Assembly (NCBI RefSeq): GCF_020382885.2
Contig: NC_058497.1
Location: forward strand, 22,188,330-22,252,329
Length of the DNA: 64,000 nucleotides
Direction of reading: 5' to 3'
Origin: Scatophagus argus
Taxonomy: Eukaryota; Chordata; Actinopteri; Scatophagidae
A program made the translations under genes and the position numbers. The notes beneath the pieces were generated by a model that was given only the letters and a program-made list of their open reading frames with translations, searched no databases and was not told the origin of the DNA. Positions 32,553-43,980 of this stretch are shown here, piece by piece (the first letter of the stretch is position 1; every line of letters starts with the position of its first letter).

Positions 32553-34080
32553 AAGGTAAAATATTTATGATCAGCAGATTAGCAGAATTATGATTGCCAT
32601 GAGATGATGCCCTTTACAACTCTAAACAACCATGTCAAAGGTATGAGTGTGTCTACTCTTTTTTTTATTCTTATGCCTTCTTGTGGTCAAATTTGATTAG
32701 TGCAGCTTTAAGATATTTCTCTCTTGAACACGAAAAAAAAAATCAATGTCTTATTTTATCCTCAGCTAACTCAAAAATTCATCCATGGTTTCATATAATC
32801 TTGTTGGGGCTCTCTTAAATTATGCTTTTTCTTCCAATCATATTTTATGTATTTTGTAAACTACCAAAGCAGTTTATACTATTATTGACCTCCTTGTAGA
32901 ACAGCCGAATATCCAACTACACCCACGTTCTGATTTTGGCCAATTTCAGGAAGGACTGAAGCTTCTCGACCAGAACATTATTAAGTAAGTGATATTCGTA
33001 CTGTTGGGTATTTTTCCACTTCCTGTAGGCCTGATAAGTGCTGCTATTCTCTCTGAAACAGGACTTTGATGTCATGCTATTTGTTTGCACATGATAAATC
33101 TGACAGTTATGTTTGAAAAAGGAGAAAAGGCAGCCTTATCCATCCCCAAAGCCTGGGAAGGATAAACAGATAAACAGCACTGAAGACAATGAAGTGAAAA
33201 AGAGGGACAAGGTGACAGTACCCACAGATCATTATCTGGGGATCACCGTTAATGCTTTCAGGTAAAGACTGCGATAAAAAGCTGCTATATGGTGCTCAAA
33301 GGGGCCTTAAAGTTGAGATAAACTTTGAATTGTCCCGCAGAGTGACCTTCACCATCCACAAAGCAGCATCACTGACGCAGCAGTTTGTAATTTTGTTTCT
33401 TTAGTGCCCGTCTTTAATATCCAGGTAATCAGACTGAATTAGTATTTTGTTTCAGTTCACTTATTCATTAAGTCTGAACCGCTGAACAGTTTTAAGATGA
33501 GGGCAGCGATCCAGGGGTTTGGATTTGGCTTACATCTTAATCTTTAATTTCATAGTTTTCTGTTTTTAATACCAAAGTTGTCACAGATTATTAATTCAAA
33601 GATTTAACTCTGCTGTCTTCACAAAACTATCATATGACAGTGGAATAAGTCCCACCCACTTTTTATAGTTATTAGTTTAGACCTCCCACTTTTATCTTGC
33701 TGAATGTGCTCTGGCTAGCAAAAAGCATCAATCCCCTTAAGTCATTGTTGGTGATTAGTCACTTCACATTCATGTAAATATTTGATGAAATGAGAGAGTT
33801 CTGTGTGTTGGATTTTAAGTTATTTCCTCCTTGAAACCTTAGCAATATTGTTTTGTGCCAACACGTACGTATCAGGGACCCGTGTCACTGAGCTATGATG
33901 ATGTTATCCGGCTAACTTGATGGGTTTTTTCATACACACTCCTCAAAACTACATCTCTTATGAATTCAAGACTGCTGCCTTTCATGAAAGGTGGCAGATG
34001 TTGGCATGTTATATTGAAACCATCTGTCATGAAGTGTTGCCCTAAATATTTATGCAGAGTGCCTCTCAATAACTGTCTTA

Positions 34081-34087
34081 TGTGTGT

Positions 34088-34124
<37 letters not shown>
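34081..34124. repeat. GT dinucleotide microsatellite
   Basis: About 22 TG units with one interruption (tatg) near the start. On the minus strand it reads as a CA repeat. Confidence 0.95.
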
Positions 34125-34126
<2 letters not shown>

Positions 34127-35099
34127 CAAAGACACCAAGATAACTGGTTAACAATGTAGTCAAGCTTTGAGTCACAGGCCTCAGTGATTCTTCATTCCCC
34201 TCTCCATTTTATTCGCTAATTTGATGACATTAAAGAAAATCATTTAAAAGAAACTGCAGTTGCATTCGAGCATAAAATGATACTCGAGTTTAAATTAACA
34301 AGTTTAAATTAGCAATGAGTTATTATCATTAAAGATGGATGAATTAGTCTCCAAATCGATTTCTGTGCTTTTAGGTTTTTAATATCTTCAAATATGTGAT
34401 CTGTCTCTTTCCTACCTTTCTGATACTTCCTGTGTCTGACTCTTATACACTCAAATGTGTCATCTGGTCAACAAGATTGTGCAGTAACAGTATTTCGCAG
34501 AGTTATGTATTCATTTTTTTATGTTTAACCACTAAGTATTTAATCTTTCTCGGCTTTAATGGACCTCTGAATGACTTCACTTTCTCAGACTTCCATTGGT
34601 TCCTATAAGACCATTTAACAGCTTTTAATATAATGTTAGCTTCTCTTAGAGATGATATCTGCAAGTCATCAAGATGTTTTTTGGACCTAAACTTCTTGCC
34701 CCAGGAGTTTTAAAGTTATCAAGCTGCTCTGTGAATAAGGCTTACTTTTGTAGTCTCTTTCAAGAACAGGGAGTCTTGAATTTAAAATACCTAAAACTGA
34801 GGCCATCTTTAAAACTAGCTTAATACAAAGCCAAAATCACTAAATAAGTCTAACGACCCAGTTTATGAAGCGGGTCCACATGGCGCCTGACAACAGGATT
34901 AAGAAATCTTTACACTAGAGGCTCTTAATGTCATTCAGTTTAAATGTTTTATTGCCCACAGTTGCTTCATGTCACTCAGCTGTTATTTCTGAAGCAACTC
35001 AAACTAGAGGAGACGTGTCACCGCGTCTGACTGACACCATTAGTTATGACTCTGCATTAATATTAGAATGTCCCCCCTGTGGGAACGACAAAGGCCTGT

Positions 35100-35117
35100 C
35101 TTATCTTATCTTATCTA
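35100..35117. repeat. Short (CTTAT)n repeat
   Basis: About three and a half copies of cttat. A similar tract of the same unit is at 43952-43980. Confidence 0.7.
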
Positions 35118-35312
35118 CTCTCAAATGAAATATTTTTCTTAAAAGCTTGCATTCTCACCAACACACATTTGCACAATGGCCATCTCTTATTTATTTATTT
35201 TTTTACTTGTGGCTGGAGGTTGTACTTGGCCCACTTTCTAATTTACCTTGATTTTGGCAGTTAATTTTACAATTCTTAAGCGGAGAGCTCACTGTTGTCT
35301 TGACATACCTCA

Positions 35313-35385
35313 CCCAGTCTGTATAAAATCATCATTCCTTTGCCATCAGCATCTCAGCTGAGGTTTTATACAGATACAGACTGGG
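35313..35385. repeat. Imperfect inverted repeat around a 10-bp palindrome
   Basis: cccagtctgtataaaa at 35313-35328 is complementary to ttttatacag...acagactggg at 35364-35385. The right arm carries a small internal duplication (an extra atacag-like unit). The loop includes the perfect palindrome ctcagctgag (35353-35362). Confidence 0.65.
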
Positions 35386-36087
35386 CTTCCTCCCAAACTA
35401 AGTTCACCTCGACATCCTTTTAAAACTCAGAGAGAAGAAAATAAGAATTCCATTGCATTCCTCTGAACAGCTTGTGTGGCATAATCCAGGAGACAAAGTG
35501 TTGCAGCATGCCCAATATTTACCTTGTTACTGGCTTTATTTTCCTCCTGTGGAAGGCTATTTGCAGGCGCAACCAGAGTCCCACTGGGAAGCACAAAACA
35601 GGAGGTAATGAGGAAAATGTTACACATTTGGACCTGCTTTACAATCGTTTGGCCGTGACGCACCTGGTTTATGCTGCCAAAGACATTGAGGGCAGGACCA
35701 TACAACTGTGTCGTCAAGTTTCTGATCCTTCAATACACAACATGTACACTATGCATCTGTGCTGCCTGTCTGCAAATGCATGAAATACATTTTTGGGATG
35801 TATTTTTCCTGTGTATTTTGTGTATTTTTTGTTGCACTATCTTGGTTTTTTTGTGCATATTGCTTTTAGAAGTCAGCACAGAACTTTCTCCTTACGTGAT
35901 TTTCAAATCTTATGGGCATGAATGGAGATCAGCGGTTGTATGCAAAAGACGTGATCAGAGCCGTTGATGCTGGAGAGGACACCCAGGTTGTGTTGTCTTG
36001 ACTGTTTCTGGGAATGCAGAGGCTTTAATCACTTCAGAAGGATTCAGGTCTGCTTTGGTGGCTGGTTCTAATATTTTAGAGCATCGT

Positions 36088-36112
36088 GTTTTGTTTTGTT
36101 TTGTTTTGTTTT
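36088..36112. repeat. (TTTTG)n microsatellite
   Basis: Five consecutive gtttt units. Confidence 0.9.
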
Positions 36113-36308
36113 CAAGTGTTAAGAAGTAAATGAATATGAACAAAATAAAGAAACATTTTACACATTGATTTAAAGCTAAAGTATGGCTTGCAAATTGATG
36201 AGCTGTTTAAGGATCACGAAATATTTAATATACCTGCAAGTCTTTTGGTTTCTTTCTCCATCAAACCTTTTCAGCTTTATCCACAGGCCGCTTGCTCGCC
36301 AACTGTTT

Positions 36309-36312
36309 AAAA
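36309..36312 (-). terminator. RNA polymerase III terminator of tRNA-Lys copy 1
   Basis: An AAAA on the plus strand reads TTTT on the transcribed strand, 7 nt past the tRNA 3' end. This is the minimal Pol III termination signal. Confidence 0.75.
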
Positions 36313-36319
36313 CTTCAGC

Positions 36320-36392
36320 CGCCCGAACAGGGACTTGAACCCTGGACCCTCAGATTAAAAGTCTGATGCTCTACCGACTGAGCTATCCGGGC
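36320..36392 (-). tRNA. tRNA-Lys (anticodon TTT), copy 1
   Basis: On the minus strand the 73-nt sequence begins GCCCGGATAGCTCAGTCGGT and folds as a full cloverleaf. The acceptor stem GCCCGGA pairs with the 3' TTCGGGC. The D loop/A box reads TAGCTCAGTCGGTAGAGCA, the anticodon arm CAGACTTTTAATCTG carries TTT, and the B box is GGTTCAAGTCC; a discriminator G ends the gene. No intron is present. The transcript would decode AAA lysine codons. A TTTT Pol III terminator follows at plus 36309-36312. It is identical to copy 2, 593 bp away. Confidence 0.97.
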
Positions 36393-36901
36393 TCTTGCTA
36401 CATGACACCATAGGGACGAGTCACGTGACGCCCTTAACTTTTGTTTTTCTACGTTTTCTCATCGTGAAATGAAAGATTTTATCTGCAGGCCCGTTACTTG
36501 TACTTATTGTATTACTTGTACGCCAGCATTTAACCTTTGCCTCAGTCGACTTCAGCCGGCAGACAGATCAACACTTCATCCAGTCTGGGAGTGTCTTAGA
36601 CGAGGGGACAGAACAGGGAAACCGCACAGAGCTGCTAAATTTTTGTTTTCAATTATGTTTTTATTATATATAATGTTCATAATCAGTGTTATGTTATGTT
36701 ATTTTCTGAACAGGTTAGTCGAAGAGTCGAATACAGAGCACAAAAAACAGAATTTATGGCAGACGAAAAACATGAATGTCACTTCATAAACTTTACGCTT
36801 TAATGTCTAATCAGCAAAGAAAGGCTTAATTTATAGTTCAGGGGTTATGAGACGTAAACACAGCATCTTTGTCCCTGCAGAAACACCGCCTGAACAAGCT
36901 T

Positions 36902-36905
36902 AAAA
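36902..36905 (-). terminator. RNA polymerase III terminator of tRNA-Lys copy 2
   Basis: TTTT on the transcribed strand, 7 nt beyond the tRNA 3' end. Confidence 0.75.
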
Positions 36906-36912
36906 GTTCATT

Positions 36913-36985
36913 CGCCCGAACAGGGACTTGAACCCTGGACCCTCAGATTAAAAGTCTGATGCTCTACCGACTGAGCTATCCGGGC
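36913..36985 (-). tRNA. tRNA-Lys (anticodon TTT), copy 2
   Basis: The same 73-nt sequence as copy 1, without a mismatch, in the same orientation. All stems, the TTT anticodon, and the A and B boxes are intact. Apart from five shared bases (tcttg on the plus strand) just outside the 5' end and a T-run after the 3' end, the flanks differ. This suggests either an old local duplication with the gene held constant by selection or gene conversion, or independent copying. It lies 0.8 kb upstream of the nek3 start codon, transcribed away from nek3. Confidence 0.97.
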
Positions 36986-37820
36986 TCTTGGAAAAGCACC
37001 CCGTAGTTTTTCTAAATAACTTCTATGATACAATACAAGTAAACATTTTTAATTTTCTTATCTTGTGATTTTTATTACTCTTGCAGAAGTACGAAATAAA
37101 ATATCCAGACTTGTGCCACTGCTTTGTTATTATCATGCCCAGCGTTTTAACATTGACACCATGACTTTACCCTGCAGGCAGATACGGACGTTTAGCTTCT
37201 TATATACGCTGCACATTATATGCCTCACGTAAATAACTTTCAGTTTGCGCGGCTGTTTTTAGAAAGTCTCGCCGTGCTGGTCGTTTTGACCAATCTCTAG
37301 ACTACTACTGTAGGCGGTCTTGGATGGAGAACTTGTCCCCAGTTATAGTTACTCAAAACTTCCACATTTATAACGTAAATTTGAAGTTTTGTCGAAGGCG
37401 CAAAGGCAAACATGGAGGAAAAAGAACATCGTGAGTTAAAAAACATATGCCTGAAGAGGAACGTTGAAAATATATGAGCACAGGAAAAACGTGATAGTCC
37501 AATATGAAACGACTTTCAGGGCCGATGATCGTAACATTTTTAATGTCATTTTGAAAACTTCCAGATCCCAATCTTGGATAATAAAATGCTGTACCGCCAC
37601 CTAGCGGCTACAGTGCACACCACATGTGTGGCTACGTCACACAATAATACGGAAGTAGGCATCCAAACAAGCAGCACGAGTCCACACTAAATCTTTTCTG
37701 TCTATTTGTCTTTTCATACGCGTTGTACATGTCTCATTGTGTGAGCACTGGAGAATAAAACAGGCTAATCTTCTTAATTAGATCACCTGTGAGTCTCTTT
37801 GTGGTTGTCAGAGGAGCTCT
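36986..37820 (+). promoter_or_regulatory. Presumed nek3 promoter and 5' UTR region
   Basis: No coding sequence is seen between the second tRNA-Lys and the nek3 ATG. An ETS-type motif (acggaagt, 37650-37657), frequent in promoters of broadly expressed genes, lies about 165 bp upstream of the ATG. There is no clear TATA box. A possible 3' splice site (ttgtggttgtcag) ends about 10 nt before the ATG, so the 5' UTR may begin in an upstream exon. The promoter position is inference. Confidence 0.4.
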
Positions 37821-40800
37821 ATGGACAAATACTCCCTCCAGAAAGTCATCGGCGAAGGGTCTTTCGGTCGAGCTTTGTTGGTCCGCTGCAAAAGCAGCCA
37901 GGAGAAGTATGTGGTCAAGGAAATCCAGCTGCCAAAGGTAACAAACAAATACAGTGATGTGCTGAATAAACTGTGGGTTTTATAAACACCTGAGCGGTGG
38001 GAACAAATGGGCTTGGACAAGATCATCCCAATGCTGCAAGTAATTTTGGTAATAAACCAATAATATACCACCACCACTCTGTAAACTGCTCAGCTGCACT
38101 GTGTGTGAATTCAGATTGCCGTGTTATTGAGCATGGGCTCGGATATGGAAATGTTATTTGCTCTGTGCTGATAACCCACCGCATTTGTGCCTGCACAGAG
38201 ACGTGGGGGTTGTTTGTTTTGCAAAACAGAGAATGCATTCATACTCGTGTGTGTATTTGCATTTTTATAGAATCAGTCCAAATTGGAAAATTCGAGGAGA
38301 GAAGCCGTCCTGCTGTCCACAATGAAACATCCTAATATTGTGAAATTCAGGGAAGCATTCGAAGGTATTCACACACCTGACACCTCCTTTAAAACTTATT
38401 ACAAGACATTTTGGATTCCTGTGACATCCAGTTATTACTGTTTGGATTGCAGAATAGGCAATATGATTGTGTTTGTTCAGCTGATGACCTCCTGTGTATT
38501 GTTATGGAGTACTGCAGTGGAGGAGACCTGCTCCAGAGGATGCGGAGACAGAAAACTGCACAGTTCTGTGTTGATGATGTAGGCCTCGACTACCTGCAGC
38601 TATTCTCACAGATTTTATTTTACTTTACTTTCTTTTCAGTTTTGTTTTACCAATTTTTTTTCTTTATTCCCCCACAGATCTTGAGATGGTTTGCTCAAAT
38701 GTGTGCTGCCACACAGCATATCCATGATAAACGGGTTTTGCACAGAGATTTGAAGTCCAAGGTACAGTAGTCTCTATAGATTATGGTTTATAATTGCTAT
38801 ACGGGTTAACAGATTTTACTTGAATGTCATGCATAGACCAGACTTTATGAACTCATGATGAAGATAAGATTTTCTTGATGTTTACTCTTCGAATCAGAAC
38901 AAGAAGTCATTAATTTCTCGGTAGAGCACATGTTGACGGAAGCCCATCAGTGTGAGCACTGCGGAGTGAAATGAACTGTGATGAAACTGCTGATCGAGAT
39001 CACATCGCAACATTTTCTGCCATTAATGCATAATTTTGCCACGGTTGAAGCCTGTGAATATTCTCATTCATCCAGGTCATAGTTATCTCAAAGAAATTCA
39101 ATCGAATGCAACTGGACTTAGTTATTTGTCTTTGAAGACGTTTCACCTCTCATCCAAGAGGCTTCATCAGTCCATGAACTGAACTTCTTCAAAGACAAAT
39201 AACTAAGTCCAGTTGCATTCGATTGAATTTCCTTGACATGATTTGCCATGGTTGGCTGTTCTTATTTTTGGCTACATGTTAAGTCATCACTCCTCCTTCA
39301 TTTCCTTACACAGAACATTTTCCTGACAGGAAATGGGACAATCAAGCTCGGGGACTTTGGCTCAGCGTGTATTCTGAACAGGTACAGGATGAAAAAGGCA
39401 GCAGTTTTTAGTGTATTATTAAATAAATGCTCTGTGTTTGATTTTGCTGCTGTTGCATTTTGACTTGTGTTGCAGCTCAAAGGCCTACGCTTGCGCGTAT
39501 GTTGGGACGCCCTATTATGTGGCTCCAGAAATCTGGGACAGCAAGCCATACAACAATAAGAGGTGTGTTACTCTGTTGAACTGGTTGCTGCATTATAAAT
39601 TATCATATGGCACAAAACCAAATGAAAACTGTAGCCACAGGCGCCAATTTCAAACGCCGTCGCAATCAAGGGAAGGAAGCAGCTCTAATATCTGAGATTT
39701 GACTGTCATCGGCCAAACACACAACACATGCACTTCTTAAATACTTTCCTGCGCTTCCATGTTTGTTCAGAGTTTCCCAGGCTTGATGTGAACACAGTGC
39801 TTTTCATTACACAGGCTTGGATGTGTCAATAAATGTACCAACAATGAAGAGCTTTCAAAACAGTCTGTGTTCTCTGCTGAGTTCTCAGCTCAGCAGCCAT
39901 TATGTAACTCGTGCGTGGGTTAGTCGACTGTGCCAGTACATGACGAGTGTCTGGTGCGAATGAATAACCGTCTCTTATGTTTATGTGTTCTGCAGTGATG
40001 TGTGGTCTCTGGGCTGTGTTCTGTACGAGCTCTGCACCTTGCGACACCCGGTATTCACCCTCCTTCCACTCCACTTCCAGTTGTATTTGGGCCTCTCTCC
40101 ACATATTCTCAATGAATCATTATATAAAATTGAGACACTGCAAAGCGTTATTGTGGAATGATGGAGGCCCAGTGTCCTCAGCTGTGGTAGATCATCTGCT
40201 GTGTATTTTCTGTGGTTCAGGTGTTGTGGTGTGCTTCATCCACCTGGCGAGCCTCACACTTCACTGTTGTGTCCAGTTCCAGGCATCCAGCTGGAAGAGT
40301 CTGATTCTCAAGGTGTGTCGGGGTGCGTACCCTCCCCTCCCCAGTCACCTGCCCTACGAGCTGCAGTATTTAATCAAGCAGATGTTCAAGACAAACCCAA
40401 AAGACAGGCCGTCCCTGCACACCATCCTGACCTCGCACCGGGTTTCCAGACTCCTGCGTGCACATCTGCCCTCCCAGGTAAAAGCACCACCTGTGCACTT
40501 GAAAGCACAGTCCGCCATGGCTGAGCTTATTGCATGTGGACAGACGCTCAAGCAGTCGAACCCGGAAGTCATTTTATGGCTGTCCATCCATCATAACAGC
40601 ACACTGTCACGACATGGTGTCGAAATGAGAACTTAAACTCTAAGACAACTTTCCCAGCTGCGGTGACGCTATGTGGAATCTGACCTTTGACAAGCTGCTG
40701 TTAGTTCAGATGGCCACAGAGCTCGTGTTATGTGTTTGATTTACCGCACTGCTTTGAATCTTTTACAGGCGATAGAGACGCAGGAAGAGGGGAGGCGTAC

Positions 40801-42211
40801 GGGTCGATGGAACAGAGAAGAAGGAACGAAGGTGGCTCATCATCTTGGAGAGAAGAGTTTGATAAAAACGTCAACGTTTGAAGGTAGAGTCCAAGTCAAA
40901 GCTGACCGTGTAGTCGTGAAAAACAACAACTGCAGCGATTCTGGGAGAACTGACCATTTGGTGAAGACTGACAGGAACATATATGTGTGCTACACTGCTG
41001 TGTTTGTGCATGCACTGTGTACACAATAAAAATGTTACTTCTAATCAGAACCTTCTTGAAAGCAAGAATTAAATAATAAATAACAAAATAAAAAGAAGAG
41101 AAAATTATAATCTTATAAAAATAGCTGACATTTTATCTCAGGTGTGGAGTTACCCGAAGCCCACCGTGAAAGCGGAAAGCTGAGTCCTCGAAAGCAGTGG
41201 GCCGCTGAGCCATCAGACACAGTGATGCAGGCGTTGGCTAACGCCAGCCTCGTCTCATCTGCCAGCACGGCGTCCACCGGCCGGACCCTCACAGGTACGA
41301 TTCATGGAGATAAGATAGCAGTAGCAGCATTTTCACCTCCTCGACTGTACAAATTTAAGTCTGGAGAACATAAAGCATCAGTTGTGTTCCTGTTTTTCCC
41401 GGCATGTCAGAGGAACCTGAGGACAGCAGGCGGAGGAGACAATGGGACAAGGATCCTCCTGAGAGGCTTCTGAGTCTGTTGGAGAAGGCCCGGCTGAGCA
41501 GAGCCTCCAGCACTTTTTTAATAAACAAAGCAGGTCGGTTGGTATCTGAATGTTATTTTAACACAAGTGGCTTTTCTCTAGCACACAGTTAACCCAGCCA
41601 TAAGAGGCATTTTACTGTAGCAGATGATAAAGATGAGCCTCTGTGGTGTCGTGGTCTGTGTTTTTAGGTGATGACCCTCTGGTGGGACCCCTCTCCCAGC
41701 TGCAGGGCGATGACACCGATGGCCCTGAGCAGGAAGTGGCCGTAGATGAGGACCGGCTTCAGCCTCGCTCTGATGATGAGGACACGTAAGTAACCCTGAC
41801 ATATTAATCCGAGGATGAGCATATTGCGCTGCTTTCACACGGTGTAGCAGTCTTGTCAGAATGCTAAGGGCTAATGTGTTGCACGGATGATTTGTTACTC
41901 ATGGGTCAATTTTTTGTCATGTTTTTTAATTACGAGAAAAGTGTGTTGAAAATAAAAATAGTAATTACATAATACTGCTTTGTGACTCTCTTCTGTGAGC
42001 TTCCAAATCAAAGAATGTGAACCGTAAAATAAATAATAAATAAACAAAAGTGACCTGGCATTTTTCACACATTAGAACTGTTTAAAGAGAGTGTTGTTGG
42101 ATATTTGTTGAATGTTTGCATGACTGTTTGCCCTCACTTTGCAGAGACTTTGAGGATGAATCTCCGTGCCACTGGATGGATGAAGTTGAGAAAATATTTC
42201 TGGATCACTAA
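37821..42211 (+). CDS. nek3: NIMA-related serine/threonine kinase NEK3, complete, 13 coding exons
   Basis: Exons: 37821-37937, 38271-38364, 38481-38578, 38678-38761, 39314-39381, 39476-39562, 39996-40050, 40277-40477, 40769-40883, 41142-41294, 41411-41533, 41668-41785, 42145-42211 (TAA). All junctions are GT-AG and the phases agree; 1380 nt give 459 residues, near the ~500 of mammalian NEK3. The kinase domain (about residues 4-258) is intact: glycine loop GEGSFG (11-16), Lys33 in VVKEI, helix-C Glu50, HRDLKSKN (125-132), DFG (145-147), GTPYY (164-168) and APE (170-172). The tail keeps two NEK3-type blocks, RKQWAAEPSDTVMQALANAS and QWDKDPPERLLSLLEKA, then an acidic end with DEDRLQP and DDEDTDFED. 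NEK3 rather than NEK1 or NEK5 is chosen from this short tail and the GRALLV/LHRDLKSKN pattern. Family members act in microtubule and cytoskeletal signalling; substrates cannot be read from sequence. The exact transcript start is unknown. Confidence 0.95.
39093..39231. mobile_element. Fold-back repeat with 46-bp perfect inverted arms in nek3 intron 5' of exon 5
   Basis: 39093-39138 and 39186-39231 are exact reverse complements over 46 bp; after one mismatch, complementarity continues for four more bases (tcaa / ttga). The 47-nt loop contains a smaller stem, cctct...agagg, around catcca. From memory the core (gaagacgtttcacctctcat) matches a repeat found dispersed in many teleost genomes. No protein is encoded. 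It lies 82 bp upstream of nek3 exon 5, so the pre-mRNA would carry a strong hairpin close to a splice acceptor. Confidence 0.85.
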
Positions 42212-42480
42212 AGCCTCATTCTTTCTGAGCCTACATAATCACAAGACTGTCACCATTAAAAACACTAACTGCTTGCATATGCCCAAAGTGTGCCACTTCA
42301 TACATCTAAGAGCTATTGTTCAGCTATTGTTCTTAAAAATGAAGACCTGTTTTTACAGCAGGTTTTGTACAAGTTTACAAAAGCCCAGTTAAGCTGAGCT
42401 GAAGTTTTATGTATTATGTGTTTTAAGTTTTTTGCAAACGTTTGATTGAAGGCTATGAAATTTGAATTAAATGTCATTCA
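42212..42480 (+). other. nek3: nek3 3' UTR with polyadenylation signal
   Basis: Follows the TAA at 42209-42211. An ATTAAA at 42466-42471, followed by a T/G-rich stretch (gtcattcaacttgttgtc), is the best polyadenylation signal. An earlier ATTAAA near 42256 could be an alternative. Confidence 0.55.
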
Positions 42481-43951
42481 ACTTGTTGTCATAAAATCTT
42501 TTTTTTAACGTAGAGACTTTGGAGATGTGTTTGTGTGCTCTGCCTCTCATTTGATTTGAACATCTGCTGTGTGCTGTTCGGGTTACCAGTGATAACATTC
42601 CCAGTAGATTGAAGCCGTCTGGAAGCTTCTGTTTGGCTTGTCGGGGAAGCAGGAAATATTAGACTCGGAGCAGCTGGGTCTCCGTGGGGTCACACCATTT
42701 TGAGCCCGCCCATTCCTTTTGATCTCGATTTCCTCTGCAATATCAAAAGTAGACTAAACATGTTCGGTCATCGGCGTCTCGGTCTTTTATTCACTGGACA
42801 AGAAACTAACAAACCATACATGTGGACCTTTTAGCTGTTGTGTTATTTCTAATTTGCTGTGACCACAACAGAGGAGACACAATGCTGGCTTTCTGCTGCA
42901 GTAAATGTTAACCGTTAGCCACTAGGTGGAGTTGAAATGATTGTTGCTAACCTTTGGCCGTGAGCAGACGTGAGGAAAAGCCTCTGGCTCGGATTTAAGT
43001 ACACCTCTGTTGAAATCTTTTTGATATGAATAATGAGATTTAGTCAGATCTCGGCACCCTGAGGAGCATGAAGATATTTAATATAAGACGTTTAATATGA
43101 GAGAACAAGTACAGCCTGTTACTTTCTTTGTTTCACCAAATTAAAAGCTCGACTCTGTAGGATAAAAGAAGAGAATCGCCCAACCGCATGTGTGGCAACA
43201 GAAAAACAAAAGTTGAGCCTCGCCCATGGCAGTTTGGGCTCAACAGGATATAGATACTACAGACCCTTGAGTCAACAAAACCATAATGATGCTGATTCAC
43301 CAACAGCCACACCAGGGATGGATTATCCTGCTGCCAAAGTTCCTCCCATTGGCTGACTGGAGGTCCTTGGCTGTATGAGAGTCTTTTGCCAGATATCTGT
43401 CCTTAACGTGTTTTATTGAGGAAGCCCCAGGCTGCAGCTCGCCCCTTATCTCGAAGGCACACTGAATCCCCCTCACACTCCAGCCCCCTGCTTTTTTTTA
43501 TTATTATTCTTGCCATATTTCCCCTCGTACCTCCAGAGATGCCCATGTTTAACACAGACTCAGATAAAGTAGTGAAGCATAGCTGAGCTACAACACCACC
43601 ATGCTGTGTGTCCTGCAGATAGCGTGGTCTCCCATCAGGGTCCGTGATGAACTACACAGCTTATGTAAACTGAGGAATCTGAGATGCTGGACTGGTTTAA
43701 TGAGGACTGGATATAAAGGGCTGTAGACATTTTAGCAAACCTCAATACTTAATAAGTAATATTCTTTGATCTGATATTTATCATTCATCTACATCGGGAA
43801 ACTTTAAACTGATACTGTGAGCAATTTGTCCTATTTAATTGTTTTTAAATGGTTAAAGCATGTTTGTGTGCCCCAAACTACTGGCACCAATGTGACTTAA
43901 ACCCAGCGTTAATTCCAGGTAGTAGGCTCCAAAGAGTCTGGTCTAAATGCA

Positions 43952-43980
43952 ATCTTATTATCTTATCTTATCTTGTTATC
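43952..43980. repeat. (CTTAT)n-like microsatellite
   Basis: atcttattatcttatcttatcttg-type tract with imperfect cttat units. Confidence 0.75.

Larger units (their letters stand above)
28161..36319. other. Intergenic region without recognised protein gene
   Basis: AT-rich DNA between the lhfpl6 polyadenylation site and the tRNA-Lys pair. No open frame longer than about 110 codons and no recognisable family is seen on either strand. It contains a palindromic MITE-like element (32247-32552), a GT microsatellite (34081-34124), a short ATCTT-type repeat (35100-35117), an imperfect hairpin (35313-35385) and a TTTTG repeat (36088-36112). Confidence 0.65.

Noticed and set aside
33034-33050. Minus-strand TAGCAGCACTT similar to the miR-15/16 seed
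   Set aside because: The remainder does not match miR-15 or miR-16 and there is no complementary arm forming a pre-miRNA stem.
33893-34138. His-Thr-rich minus-strand frame (THTHTHTH)
   Set aside because: Translation of the GT microsatellite.
39977-40636. 219-codon continuous frame through the kinase region
   Set aside because: It is nek3 exons 7 and 8 read through the intron between them (40051-40276) and past the exon 8 donor. The splice sites and human-like protein order show the spliced form is the real one.
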